DNA of 64,000 nucleotides from Xanthostigma xanthostigma (GCA_963575645.1 OY754466.1:19818001-19882000); one strand, 5' to 3'; counted from the first letter of the stretch, positions 55,101 to 63,380 are shown. Notes: a model not told the origin generated them from the sequence alone. Program-made: numbers and translations.

Positions 55101-57840
55101 TCGCTTATAAATACGGGGCAAATAATGCGTTAACAATAGTTAAGCCTACAATGGGTAGAGCATGTCTTTACGAGTTCGTCACGCACGATTTGTTTTGTCT
55201 GTGACGTCATCGCACGAGTGTAGGCGCATGCACATGATAGTCACGAATTAAGCTTTGTGTAAATTTTAAAATGAATGTAGCGTGGAAACGCGTTTAGCTA
55301 GGACGCTAATTCGGATGTCATTTTAAAGAGATCGCGGAGTAAGTACTACTAGTAGCTAAACTGAGACGATAAAAATAGTCACCTGAATACAAGTGAAAAT
55401 TGGAATTAAATTGTAAATTACAATATTGTTAAACATATCGTCTCATATGACTCGCAAATATGCTCGGAATTATAAAAAAACGCAGTCAGCGAAAATCTCG
55501 CATCGAGAAGAATGCATTAAACCTAAAAAGTCCAGTGCCGAGCGAAAACGAGAGTAGCTCTCGTTTTCGTCGAAAAGCGTCGAAAAAGGAACGAAAAAAC
55601 TCAAAAATTTACGGACCTTGTACAGGGAAAAAGTAATACTCGATGTTTTCACGAGAAATTTACGGCGCGAATACAAACTGCGCCTTTCTTTGGTTTTTTT
55701 TTTTTTTTAGAAATTTAAGTCTTTTTAATATCAATTCCAACAATACATCTTTGTCAACGATTATTTGTCCATTCAACTGACAATTTTAAAATTCGTTAAG
55801 GTAGGTTTTGTTTAAAAATAAATATTGTACATATATATTATATTTAACGAGTTTCATCAAAATTGGTTTATCCGTTCCCGTGCGATGTTGGTACAAAAGG
55901 TTGTATTTTTTTCGTTAAAATATATAAAAAAAACCCAAAAATCCCGATAAAACGTTTAATACAGACAGAGGTTTCGTTACTAATTTATGTGTAAATTTAA
56001 TTACATCATATTCCCATATATTATTAATTATTATAATATGTAAGGTGCACAGTAAATACTAATGTTCGAAACAAATTAAAAGTCTGCATATAAAAATGTC
56101 GAGCAAATAAGTTTCTGAACTATTTGTAACTAATGTTTATTACATGACATTTTATTATCTACGAGGATTCATCTAAAAAGAAGAAATAATTTGATCATAC
56201 AAGAAGTTATAAAATTCAGTAATACAATTCATAAATGTATAGTCCAGCTCTGTTCTCTTAGCAACATTAGGTTTCAATGAACTTTATAACAGTCAGTAAA
56301 GATAAAAAATCTTTGATATTAGATGTCGAGGTATATTACGAAAAATGAAAAATATTTCTTGGAACGATGACGAAATCTCAAAACTTCGCTATTAATATAA
56401 TAATAACTACATGTGATTATAACAATTCTTTTTCCATAAATCCATAAAAAATCAGAAAAACAACAATGAAGTTGAATAACAATAATTTGTGTATTTATTG
56501 TTTTTTCTAAATAGTAATATTTGCAGTCAGTAGAAGAAAATAAATTAGGTATACGACCAAAAGAATAAACAGTGAGTCCCAGAATTGCTGCTATATGATC
56601 AACTAAAAATTTTTGAGTTTCCTTTTGATATTTTGGAATTAAATCTTGCTTGGGCGATAAATATTTTACGTTTTTTTTTTAATTTTCAAGTCAACTTTAA
56701 AAATTAGGAAAAAACCTCTTTTCAGGTAAAGTACCTTTTGCATTCATAATACGGCACAGTATAAACGAAAATTGTTGAGAATATGTCCGTATATCCGTAC
56801 CGTATGTAATAGGGCCATAATTTTACGTTTTCAACAACTTCTCTTGGCAATACTTACGTATTTTGTCGTATTATCGCATGTACATGCGACATGGACAGTT
56901 TTTGTTAACTTTCAAGCCCGACTTGAAAATTTTGAAATCCGATTAAAATTCATGGCTCGTTTTCCAAAAGATCAAATTAAAACTCAAAATTTTTTTAGTC
57001 AATGCAATAGATAATAAAAGCAGTTATGATTTTAAAATTTAAAGAAACGTGAGGAAAAATAGCGCGTCTGTACCAAGAAAACTATTTCAATTTCAAACCG
57101 TTTGGTTTGGTATGGTGAAAGAACTATTCTATCTCACATAGACACTAGACATTTCTTTATCATATACAAATATTAAGAGCACCGTGGTTGAAACAAAAAT
57201 AAAAAAATATGGAATAGTTACTTTTTACCACAACAGTTTTATTAGCGGATGTACATTTCGGGAGCTATGCTCTCATCTTCAGCAAACACTAAACAGTTTA
57301 GTGTTGTACATTTCGGGAGCTATGCTCTCAGCAAACACTAAACTGTTTAGTGTTTGCTGAAGATGAGAGCATAGCTCCCGAAATGTACATCCGCTAATAA
57401 AACTGTTGTGGTAAGAAGTAACTATTCCATATTTTTTATTTCTTTATCACATAACTGTATATAGAAAAAAAATAAAATAAAAAGATATAAATTGAAAAAT
57501 GTTTCAATTAATATATTAAACTTTGTTAAAAAGATTGTCATATATATCTAGAATCTAGATCATGAAAAAGATTGTTAAGTATATTTTTTATATGATTTTA
57601 AAATTAAAATTCGGGTCACTTAATCCATTACTAGTTCAATTTACTCAAACCTGAGCGATATAATACATAGATACATACAAAAAGGGAGGCTGTTGAGAAA
57701 ATCAATGAAAGTTCCAGAAGAAAATGTACGTATAGAATAACACCAGGGAAGATGAAAAATGACTCTTACCGAAGCTCCTTACAGTATGCAAAATGCACAC
57801 ATAACAACACAACAAACAACAAGCACTTGTCTTTTAGCAT
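27875..57840 (-). CDS. mfas: secreted fasciclin-domain protein, TGFBI / midline fasciclin type
   Basis: I assembled nine minus-strand exons: 57840-57770, 52308-51958, 35052-34891, 34796-34535, 33416-33056, 32777-32640, 32364-31844, 29208-28863 and 28125-27875. Every junction is GT/AG and the phases agree (2, 2, 2, 0, 1, 1, 0, 1). The total is 2463 bp, or 820 aa. The order is: signal peptide (1-20), a low-complexity Trp/Gly/Pro and acidic linker, a GPNVC-led EMI-like Cys-rich segment (about 141-230), then four FAS1 domains (about 225-385, 390-530, 530-665, 668-810). The FAS1 domains show FAPT/LAPS/VPTN/LAPTN boxes and ANGVVH-type H2 boxes. This is the architecture of vertebrate TGFBI/periostin and Drosophila midline fasciclin. 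It is expected to be a secreted, matrix- or membrane-associated adhesion protein of nervous system and epithelia. The gene spans 30 kb, mostly two long transposon-rich introns (35053-51957 and 52309-57769). The coding sequence shows no breaks. Confidence 0.92.
28206..28775. mobile_element. hAT-like MITE in mfas-like intron 8
   Basis: CAGCGCTGGATTTAC at the left pairs with GTAAATCCGATCCTG at the right (570 bp). The interior has a second set of hAT-like phrases (aaggtgaccataatgtggg, gccccagggcggc). No convincing 8-bp flank duplication. Confidence 0.65.
28863..29208 (-). CDS. mfas: mfas-like exon 8
   Basis: The acceptor TTGTTTTCAG|CTCCC and the donor GTTCCAG|GTTAGT. It closes FAS1-3 (INCARLVNFDEQACGSVIHQ) and starts FAS1-4 (LTLLAPTNDAFDKLK, RQHVVPG). 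Confidence 0.93.
29797..29925 (-). pseudogene. hAT transposase N-terminal remnant
   Basis: ATG at 29925 gives a 42-aa frame, MDKKKKPSGAFKRNKRQERE, then KQKLTKIDKFF, ending at a TAA. This Lys-rich head followed by a L.KIDKFF-type motif is typical of the N-terminus of many animal hAT (zinc-finger MYM-like) transposases. The rest of the protein is deleted. Confidence 0.7.
29974..30028. repeat. 55-bp near-perfect palindrome
   Basis: Two 27-base arms (cggacatcaatataagtgg… and complement) around a single central base, inside the hAT element. It would form a strong cruciform or hairpin. Confidence 0.9.
31618..31703 (-). tRNA. tRNA-like SINE head or pseudogene (Leu/Ser-type length)
   Basis: The minus strand has an A box (GTAGCCGTGCGGTCTAAAGC), a long middle, and a B box (GGTTCTAATCCC) ending CGTCCACGCC, in the layout of a class II tRNA. 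Stem pairing is poor in the centre and it lies in intron 7 of the fasciclin gene after a T-rich tract, so a SINE copy is more likely than a working tRNA. Confidence 0.55.
31844..32364 (-). CDS. mfas: mfas-like exon 7
   Basis: The acceptor TTTTTCCAG|ATATTTT and the donor TCAACC|GTAAGT. It closes FAS1-2 (KHHILAHTVCSSAI … IIATNGIVHMIDSV) and carries most of FAS1-3 (NVSLFVPTNYAFNQS, FIKYHTIDGQL). Confidence 0.93.
32640..32777 (-). CDS. mfas: mfas-like exon 6
   Basis: The acceptor ACATTTTAG|TTTTGG and the donor GCAATTA|GTAAGT. It encodes the middle of FAS1-2 with YTFLAPSDAAFDKLEP. Confidence 0.93.
33056..33416 (-). CDS. mfas: mfas-like exon 5
   Basis: The acceptor TTTTTTCTTAG|AACGAAG is phase 0. 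The donor is AATAAAA|GTAGGT, phase 1. It completes FAS1-1 (LAHITPGMVDL … TANCVRVIKKNNIASNGVVH) and begins FAS1-2 (ASSKKFSILNK). An Arg-rich run, APARRRRDNKD, lies near the exon start. Confidence 0.93.
34535..34796 (-). CDS. mfas: mfas-like exon 4
   Basis: The acceptor TTTTCGCAG|GGTCAG completes Lys. The donor is GAAACG|GTATGT. It contains KYKCCHGYQR (end of the EMI-like part) and the start of FAS1-1 with DNLTIFAPTDDALAAF. Confidence 0.93.
34891..35052 (-). CDS. mfas: mfas-like exon 3
   Basis: The acceptor CTGTTATAG|ACCCAACG completes the Gly codon of GPNVC. The donor is ACGAA|GTTAGT. It holds a Glu/Asp-rich stretch (ESSDDEDDDDALG) and the first half of the EMI-like Cys-rich segment (FSTCQQSPTKYQCTTK). 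Confidence 0.9.
35290..35427 (+). repeat. LINE 3'-end fragment
   Basis: The sequence tgtaccaatcaaataaagatc followed by tctattattctatctatcta resembles the 3' UTR and microsatellite tail of CR1/Jockey-like elements. A similar (tatc)n tail occurs at 36268-36283. Confidence 0.4.
37554..37765. repeat. inverted repeat, arms ~60 bp
   Basis: aaattatttctttacagacag … aggatttgaaa on the left pairs with tttcaaatcct … ctgtctgtaaagaaattatt on the right. Central about 90 bp unique. Non-coding. Confidence 0.75.
38564..38822. mobile_element. hAT MITE with 8-bp TSD
   Basis: The right end AAAGACGGCCCTG matches the 6032 element's CAGGGCCGTCTTT; the left end is mutated (AAAGGTCGTCTTT). The flanks are tactgcat at 38556-38563 and 38823-38830. 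259 bp. Confidence 0.85.
39903..40912. repeat. foldback element, arms ~400-500 bp
   Basis: gtaacactaaaaccctatgg pairs with ccataggattttagtgttac. The arms continue through gtgggccggaccgtgaaaaa, gtttacgtt.ttaacgtgct and the inner cttataattaaaaagt block. A related piece of the inner segment is at 42220-42350. No coding. Confidence 0.85.
41118..41274 (+). mobile_element. Helitron 3'-end fragment
   Basis: It ends cacccggctgaaaccgggacggaccgCTAA followed by T, with the same hairpin and terminus as the other copies (CTRR end). The 5' part is diverged. Confidence 0.6.
42408..42590 (-). repeat. diverged inverted copy of the 187-bp satellite
   Basis: The reverse complement contains cggttttcac-type, gtttcaaaatccg and ttatcgctcttt landmarks of 2898-3345 in the same order. 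A separate hAT-like terminus (ggccgtatcttcgacatcactg) follows at about 42660-42703. Confidence 0.75.
43527..43809. repeat. inverted-repeat element
   Basis: ccgtatgtattcgttact (43527-43544) and agtaacgaatacatacgg (43792-43809) are perfect complements. The interior has many cgttactcg-like repeats. Non-coding. Confidence 0.75.
43891..44022. repeat. inverted repeat, 132 bp
   Basis: cagagaacggtaacagaac pairs with gttctgttaccgttttctg. Short interior, no coding. Confidence 0.7.
44199..44527 (-). mobile_element. full-length non-autonomous Helitron
   Basis: On the minus strand it starts TCTATGCTAATATATG and ends CCGGGCGGGACCGCTAG after the hairpin cccgggtgaaaccggg, inserted between A and T. 329 bp, no coding. 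It provides the 5' and 3' ends used to recognise the fragments at 9065, 10337 and 41118. Confidence 0.8.
45656..46200. repeat. foldback element, arms ~250 bp
   Basis: Caagatcccagactcgccag… and …ctgggatctttg pair. The arms also share gtacgcaaggatataatgc-like and catatgagtgcgagtgag blocks in opposite orientation. Central about 45 bp unique. Confidence 0.85.
46889..47252. mobile_element. intact copy of the TGTTCCGAAATATAA MITE
   Basis: 364 bp with inverted ends gtatgttccgaaatataatc and the complement. It is the uninterrupted reference for the split copy at 15377-16810. Just upstream, 46680-46760 resembles one hAT end (cagggccggatttac). Confidence 0.85.
48600..48905. repeat. ~172-bp tandem duplication
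   Basis: ccgattttgataattatttt and cctaccctaagggt-type landmarks recur about 172 bp apart. It is preceded at 48497-48535 by ttaaccgacgaaaaacaaaa… ggaggaggttctcaattcg, a phrase common in insect interspersed repeats. Confidence 0.7.
48966..49447. repeat. foldback element, arms ~140 bp
   Basis: The left arm 48966-49106 is the reverse complement of the right arm 49309-49447 (…cggcggtttaatttttttg). The spacer is about 200 bp. The right part recurs at 1-217. Confidence 0.88.
49571..49740. repeat. palindromic MITE
   Basis: aaaattgaacctccttcaaaa pairs with attttgaaggaggttcaattt. Related to 52784-52985, which shares cctccttca…gccactaaaa and gaggtcgg. Confidence 0.75.
50252..50513. mobile_element. MITE with TIR GGGGCCATTCAAGTATTACG
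   Basis: Left ggggccattcaagtattacg and right cgtaatacttgaatgccccc. An internal cttacgtaagc motif near 50407 repeats the theme. Flanked by ttt on both sides (possible 3-bp duplication). 262 bp, non-coding. Confidence 0.75.
51010..51900. repeat. complex inverted and tandem repeat block
   Basis: The arms around 51010-51075 (taatagttgggtgactaaat, agtgagcgact repeats) pair with 51765-51830. Between them lie three head-to-tail 37-bp units at 51267-51377 (taattccggggtgaacgata…), themselves inside a longer repeated unit with gtctcgcagtgaaacg at 51218 and 51376. A near-perfect hairpin follows at 51471-51566 (gaactgcgttttctaaaaaa and complement). It sits just downstream of mfas-like exon 2 in intron 2. 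Confidence 0.8.
51958..52308 (-). CDS. mfas: mfas-like exon 2
   Basis: The acceptor TTTTATTAG|TGGTGA completes an Arg codon with exon 1. The donor GGAAAGG|GTGAGT is phase 2. It encodes 116 residues with Trp-rich (FWKGIWDWQPQ), charged (ESGEREREPLDPDYKDPKGG) and Ser/Phe/Gly-rich (PSFPSFGSSFPGIFDSWFG) parts. It ends QQPWWKG, so that joining to exon 3 gives the conserved WWKGPNVC. Confidence 0.88.
52784..52985. repeat. palindromic MITE related to 49571-49740
   Basis: ttcaaaaaagccactaaaag … gaggtcggcaccaatttaat on the left pairs with attaaattggcgccgacctc … tagtggctttttttta on the right. Confidence 0.75.
57196..57444. repeat. inverted repeat with internal duplication
   Basis: atatggaatagttact … gcggatgtacatttcgggag pairs with ctcccgaaatgtacatccgc … agtaactattccatat. 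Within the left arm the block acatttcgggagctatgctc is present twice (57252 and 57306). It lies about 330 bp downstream of mfas-like exon 1. Confidence 0.85.
57770..57840 (-). CDS. mfas: mfas-like exon 1: start codon and signal peptide
   Basis: ATG at 57840, reading MLKDKCLLFVVLLCVHFAYC then KEL. This is a clean signal peptide with cleavage likely after the Cys or Ala-Tyr-Cys. The donor CTTCG|GTAAGA is in phase 2, matching exon 2. It is upstream of 5.5 kb of intron, so it rests on phase match, signal peptide and the adjacent promoter signals. Confidence 0.8.
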
Positions 57841-57936
57841 TGTCTTTTTTTATGATATCACTGCGTAAAATAGAAAATTCGATTGTTTTATTATACAACA
57901 CGCTTCGCACTACTCGCTCGTATCTCGTTATTCAAC

Positions 57937-57971
57937 TGTTTGCCGGTACAGAGCGACCTCCCGGTTTTATA
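57937..57971 (-). promoter_or_regulatory. core promoter of the mfas-like gene (TATA + Inr)
   Basis: On the minus strand a TATAAAA box (57965-57971) is followed about 34 bases later by AACAGTTG, an arthropod Inr-like CAGT (A at 57937). This gives a 5' UTR of about 97 bases before the ATG at 57840. The region 57940-58030 is notably GC-richer than its surroundings. Placement is inferred from motifs only. Confidence 0.55.
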
Positions 57972-58545
57972 CGACGACGAAACACCGGCAAACCATGACC
58001 AACGCGATCGTCTGCTAGTGGGGAATGCGGTCTGTGGAGTCGAGTTTCTCGAAAAGACGATACATTATAATGGACTTAACGACTTTAATAACTATTATCT
58101 CTATTATGACGAACTCGTAAGTCGCTCACTAAGATAAAATTCCAGAACCTACATCAAACGGACACGTTATTTATGTTGAATTCTGTCAAAAAATTAAAAT
58201 TTTAATAGGCTGTTTGACAACACAGATCTAAAAAATTAAAATAATACAATAATATTAATGTTTTAGAGCTTATGAATATTCGAAATCGTAGAAATACCGA
58301 CTTTTTTATAACCGATGCTTTAATGTCGACGTCTGTTACAATTTAAGAACACCCGGATTCCAGATTCTGATCTGAAAACTGAAGAAAATTTCAAATGAGT
58401 TTTCAATAATGGATGAATCCCAAACCAATTTCAATTTATCAGTTTTTTATAAAATTTGGATCGGGGTTTCATTCTAAAAAATTACCGATCTTCATAATTA
58501 TTTTTTAACGACCCCCTACAAAATGACTACTTTTCATGTCTGTAT

Positions 58546-59075
58546 TAGTAATGTGCCGGATCGTTAAAAATGTATATCCGCGGATACGGATCTGAATACG
58601 GATTTTTGGTTGTAAGATCCGCGGATACGGATACGGATCTTTACTTTCTTAGAGTATGCGGCGGTAAATATTGCACATCGACCTTTGAAAAGAGACTATC
58701 TAGTTATTGACCTCTTTAAGAGTTAACTCTCATAACAGGTTGTCTCTTTCCAAAGATCGATGTGCAATATCTCATTATAAAGATAGTTTTTAGTACCTTT
58801 GAGTTATGTACTATTGGTATGGTACTCACTACGATAAATGTTGGCAATATAAAGGTGCCAAATACGATTTTAAAAAAATAAAAAATAATCTGAATGGAAT
58901 TTAACAGTTTTTCATTATTACCTAATCACCTATTTTATATACTTATAAAATTTCATCTATGAATTGAAAATTAATAAGGTAAAAGATCCGCACAAAAACT
59001 AACGGATACGGATACGGATCTTTCTTCTCCCTCGGATATCCGCGGATACGGATACGGATATCCGGCACATCACTA
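58546..59075. mobile_element. hAT MITE with 8-bp TSD and ggatacgg repeats
   Basis: TAGTAATGTGCCGG at the left and CCGGCACATCACTA at the right, with gtctgtat duplicated at 58538-58545 and 59076-59083. The subterminal regions are built from repeated cggatacggat motifs. The interior has a palindrome (attgcacatcgacctttg/…caaagatcgatgtgcaat). 530 bp. Confidence 0.9.
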
Positions 59076-59603
59076 GTCTGTATATACGGTAGCAAAATGA
59101 CCAATTTCTCGTTAATTCGTTAATTAAAACAGAAAAATGCGATTTTACCAATATAATAGTAATTTCCGTATTTGAAACCATATAAACGACAGAGACAGCG
59201 AAGTAGACGTAGTCTTCGTAAACAATCCTATAATATATTTCAATATTTCCAATATGGCCGAACCTAAACTGTCAGATATATTACTTATTATGAAGTGACC
59301 TACGTGCAAAAAATGTAGTAGGTATGTATCTCGATTGCAATGCTTTTGGGACTCGTCTGATTGTTTGGTTGCTCATCTTAACATAATGTCACAGCTCGCA
59401 CTTAAAATTATTCATTATAATCTAAATAGTTGACAAAACCAAAAGTGCACATCCCGCAAGTTTTCCGGTGTATAATGAAAATTGAAAAAATAACTAAAAA
59501 AACATTTGAAAAAATACAAAAAAAATCAAAATATATGAGAAATATATATAATAGCATAAAAAACATTAAGTAGAATAAAATAGAATAGAAAAAAATTCAA
59601 TGA

Positions 59604-59676
59604 TGTCGCGACAGGAATCGAACCCGGGACCTTGCAACTACTACTCTGACGCCTTATCCACTGAGCCATAGTGCTC
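59604..59676 (-). tRNA. tRNA-like SINE head or pseudogene (Arg-like)
   Basis: The minus strand reads GAGCACTATGGCTCAGTGGA, TAAGGCGTC, a central AGTAGTAGTTGCAAGGTC and B box GGTTCGATTCC, ending CGCGACA. The A and B boxes are intact, but the anticodon stem does not pair. Its continuation into AT-rich repeat sequence favours a SINE. Confidence 0.55.
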
Positions 59677-60170
59677 TTACACAATAGAGAAGAGAGGTTT
59701 TTGTTACACCGTGCCGCTGTTATAGTGGGATAGAAGTATAGCATTTATTCTACGGTAATTTACTACATTTAAATATATCATTTTTTTAACTATTAGCTAT
59801 CAAAAATAATAAAAATTAAGCTACTGAACACATTTCAGTGAATTTAAATAGGGTTCTGGTCTGATAGTAAACAAAGTGAATAAAATATAAACCAAGGCGA
59901 TCCGATCAAAATTGCGATCTGTAGAGCTCGGACGTACGTACATCCGTACAGACCAACCGACAACTGCTGTTCGTGATTTTCAATTACAATTTTAGTAGTA
60001 AGTTTAATAAAGAGCTAAGAGAATATTTAATATCTAGATAATCCAAAAATTATCTCACAATATAAATTTTTTTGCTCGGCCTGTACTATACCTGTAAGGC
60101 TGGCGCCGTTACAAGATTCTAAACTCACAGATCAAGTGAAAAAACGCAGGCGAAACAAGACCCTAAAGCA

Positions 60171-60250
60171 CAGTTTCCCAAAGTGGGCTGTATCGACCCC
60201 CTCCTGTGGGCGCCGAAACGATTCACAGCGGCGCTAATATCCGAAGAAGC
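60171..60250. mobile_element. left end of a hAT-like element
   Basis: CAGTTTCCCAAAGTGGGC… gtgggcgccgaaacgattca matches the first 80 bp of 25200-25565. The matching right end was not found within the next kilobase. Confidence 0.5.
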
Positions 60251-60396
60251 AATTGGGTGGCGTTGAATAAAAATAAAGAGCGAAGAAAGCATTTTTGTTA
60301 ATTGTTGTAAAATTATGGTGTTTATATAGGTACCTAAAAGGAGCCGATATTTTTATTTGTACGTCATTATTTTTTGTCATAAACTTGAAAAAAAAA

Positions 60397-60480
60397 ATGG
60401 TTGTGTACTGCTTTATTTGTGGAAAAAATAGTGAACAAGATGAGAATTTGGGTTTATTTAGATTTCCTACACTAGAAACG
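60397..60480 (+). pseudogene. THAP-like zinc-finger first exon (fragment)
   Basis: ATG 60397 gives MVVYCFICGKNSEQDENLGL then FRFPTLET, followed directly by the donor GTAAGC. The N-terminal C-x2-C, the acidic residue and the FRFP box fit the beginning of a THAP domain; the later C…H half would be in another exon that I could not find. THAP domains occur in host regulators and in THAP/hAT transposases. The hAT-like end 220 bp upstream favours a transposon origin. Confidence 0.5.
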
Positions 60481-61673
60481 GTAAGCACCGTTTATTTCTG
60501 TCGTTCTAAATCGTTAGACAGATGCAGTAATGTAATAACTGAATCGACAATAGGATATTACCTACACCATTTTTTGAAAAGTGTTTTAAATGAATCCTAA
60601 AGTGATAAAGAAGCGCTAAATTTTTTATATTTTATAAACGAATAGTGCAATAAAACGACTTTGAATTTATCATGAAATTTCGAGCGAAAACGACTATGGT
60701 TATAAATAATAACCATAGTGTCACTTTTGTAGCTATAATGGCCACACATGCCAAATCGCATTTTGTTTTCTTGTTAATAAAAAAAACAAATATTTCAGAT
60801 TGCTATGATTATTATATTATGTTACAAGTATGTAAGTAAGTATACAAGTTAGTAAAACTTTATTTATTTATTATTAAAAATAGAAACAGAAAAGAAATAA
60901 TATATTTTGTCTCTTAAAATACAATAATAAACAAAAAATCATTACCACTTTACACAGAGATACAATAGAGCGCTACTTAAGGTATTCCTGTATTAGTAGA
61001 TTGGTAGATTAGTACTTTCTGCTTTTACGAAACCGTCTTCCATGATGCGAAATCAATAAAATACAGGATAGAAGTCTTTAAACGTGATAATAATTTGAAA
61101 TAACTTTAAAATAACACACAGTACAACATAAACGTAACTAGTTTAGAGTGACCATGGACATAGGAATAGGTTTAGACGAAGTGACGTCACGACGGAATCC
61201 AACATGGCGAACTGCGTTTTAGACTTTTGAAGAACAGATTAAAGAATAAAATTCTTAAAATTGAATTATAAAATCTATAGTCCATTATTATAAATAGAAA
61301 TTAACATTTTTCGTTTGCTTTTTACAAAATCTATCAAGAATAGATAGGTATGTATTATAAGATTTTTTCCTATATGGTGCAAAATACCCTATTCTTTTCA
61401 TTATTACAATCATATTGACATTGTGTAATGTGTAGTGCTACAAAAAATGTATTGAATCCATATATTTAGTAAATTACTATACATATGAATCATTGTCTAT
61501 CTACTCAATGTGCGGTGAGTGAAAGCAACAAAGCGTATCGAAAATATATCTGCGTCTCTTTCTTCGATGTTATTCCCTGATTTCTCCGATGATAGGATTG
61601 GTTGATGTACTTGCATTCAATCTGAATAAAGTATCTATGTTCCCAAAAATTTTGTCTTTTTCTATGACGTTAA

Positions 61674-61773
61674 CATGGGCGCACCCAGCTTTTGGCCCAG
61701 GAGGGGGCAAATTAGAAATTTCTTAAGCCGGGTCCCCCGTGCTGGTTTTGTTCTCCTGGATACGCCAATGCTT
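61674..61773. repeat. short hAT-like inverted-end fragment
   Basis: catgggcgcacccagctttt at the left and ctcctggatacgccaatg at the right are imperfect complements enclosing ggaggggg/cccccg blocks. Confidence 0.4.
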
Positions 61774-62072
61774 ACGGCGTAAAAAAGACAGAAGTATATG
61801 TTTGCACCCTAATAGTTCGATTACGATTTTATTCCTATGCTCGGTATAGAATAAAAGTATATGACTGAATCAGACCCTGTTCTCTAAATATGCAGTCATT
61901 CAACAACTTGCATATGATCGGCTACACGAACTCGTGTTATGTTTGCGCATGCGTCAGGTTGACTTTATAAAAAAGTCGAATTTGGGATTCGAAGACGCCG
62001 ACACCGAGTAACTTCAGTTACTGTAATCACCACAGAACAGTACCTATTACTGTTCTGTGGTAATCACGAAAA

Positions 62073-62240
62073 ATGATCTCTACTGTGACACTATTGTTCA
62101 TCAGCGCAAGAATCGGGACTGCTAGTGTTTATAATTTTAGTCCAACATTGAAATACGAAGCAGGCCAGCGCATTTTACACCTTTGTGTAACACACGCAAT
62201 AGTGTCAAAAGTGTTAACAATTTTTACACTGGAGCATGAA
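62073..62240 (+). CDS. possible first exon of a secreted protein (tentative)
   Basis: ATG at 62073 starts MISTVTLLFISARIGTASVY, a weak signal-peptide-like head, then NFSPTLKYEAG. A TATAAAAAA lies upstream at 61966 and a TCAGT at 62014, but they are 50 bases apart, too far for a normal TATA/Inr pair. A 14-bp stem hairpin sits at 62029-62061 just before the ATG. No good donor is seen and the frame runs into the MITE at 62250. It may be chance. Confidence 0.2.
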
Positions 62241-62249
62241 TACCAAATA

Positions 62250-62700
62250 CAGTCGAACCTGGATAAGCAAGAAGTTCAAGGGATTGCGATCTCTTTTTCG
62301 TTTATGGAGGTTTTTCACTAACCCGAGTTTGTAACTTATAGAGGTACAGGAGTGACCATTCTAACTTATAGAGATCTATAAAAATATAGCAAATTTGTAG
62401 TGACAAACATGTTTGTATTATTCGATATAGATGCTAAAAAAAAAAAACAAAAAAACCAATGATACAATAACAATGTTAGTTAGTTCAGCTATTTATGATT
62501 CATTCTTAAATTTCGTGGAACTATTAATACGTTCGACTATCGCTTAAAGAGGCATAGGTAAGTATTTAAGTAATAGTCTCAGTTATAGAGGTCCATGAGT
62601 GAAAAACGACATTCTCTTAATAGAAAGACGGTATCTGGCAATTACTCTCACTTAGAGAGTTTTCTCGCTTACCCAGTTCTCACTCACTTTGGTTTGACTG
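62250..62700. mobile_element. pogo/Tc1-like MITE with TA target site
   Basis: It starts CAGTCGAACCTGGATAAG and ends CTCACTTTGGTTTGACTG, flanked by TA on both sides (62248-62249, 62701-62702). The interior repeats ttatagag phrases. A related fragment of its right part (ctggcaattact.tcacttag) is at 10050-10072. Confidence 0.75.
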
Positions 62701-63034
62701 TATATGATTTCTTGTTTTCTATTACGATTATACTACAGGCCTCGTTCGAAGAGATTACAAATAATTCAAACCATGTAGTTATCTCCCGCGCACGCTAGAT
62801 GTCACAACGTTTAGAGTGTTTAATGTTTTTCCGCTTCCTTCCTCCTTGTTCCCTGACATGTCATATCTTTTCGTTGTGCGCTAGATGACAGACGTAAAAA
62901 AGTGTTCGCGTATATTTACCATTATCATAATTTTTTTCGCTACGGGAATTTCATGAAAATCGACTAAAGGTAAGAGTTCAGATCAGGTTTTGAAGAAATA
63001 AGTAAAAAACAAAAAGAAATGCAAAGTGAATAAA

Positions 63035-63134
63035 AAAGGTTGTGTCTTACTGCAACGTGTAAAAAATGGCGCCATCAATGACGCTGAACACGTTCTTGAA
63101 AATGAACTAGAATCCGATTCGGAAAGAGATGAAG
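63035..63134 (+). other. candidate acidic coding exon (unassigned)
   Basis: One frame reads KKGCVLLQRVKNGAINDAEH then VLENELESDSERDE and meets a good donor, GAAG|GTAAGG, at 63135. There is no start codon in frame. If joined to an AG at 63380-63381 the frame continues as DGESFSNEPV, but there is no pyrimidine tract there. The family is not recognised. Confidence 0.3.
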
Positions 63135-63343
63135 GTAAGGTTCTAGAGATCTTGGGTAAGGTTAAGTTAATAATTATACCGGGTGTCCCACTTTAAAGGA
63201 ACACATTGATTAACTTTTACAATTTTCATTATATGAAAAATGCCCAGAATAAAAGTCGTTTGGTTGGAGGGGGAGATCGAATAAAGACAAATACCACCCC
63301 TTTCTCTCATCCACTACGCAGGGATGAGGGTGACTTTGACTTC

Positions 63344-63346
<3 letters not shown>

Positions 63347-63380
<34 letters not shown>

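Larger units (their letters stand above)
52309..57769 (-). other. mfas-like intron 1 (~5.5 kb)
   Basis: No coding region supported; long frames near 53060-53560 are A/T low-complexity. It contains the palindromic element at 52784-52985, a 12-bp perfect hairpin at about 55543-55569 (cgaaaacgagag/ctctcgttttcg) and the inverted repeat at 57196-57444. Confidence 0.7.

Noticed and set aside
57759-58137. Plus-strand ORFs near the mfas-like start
   Set aside because: They overlap exon 1 and the promoter of the minus-strand gene. The high GC comes from the promoter region.
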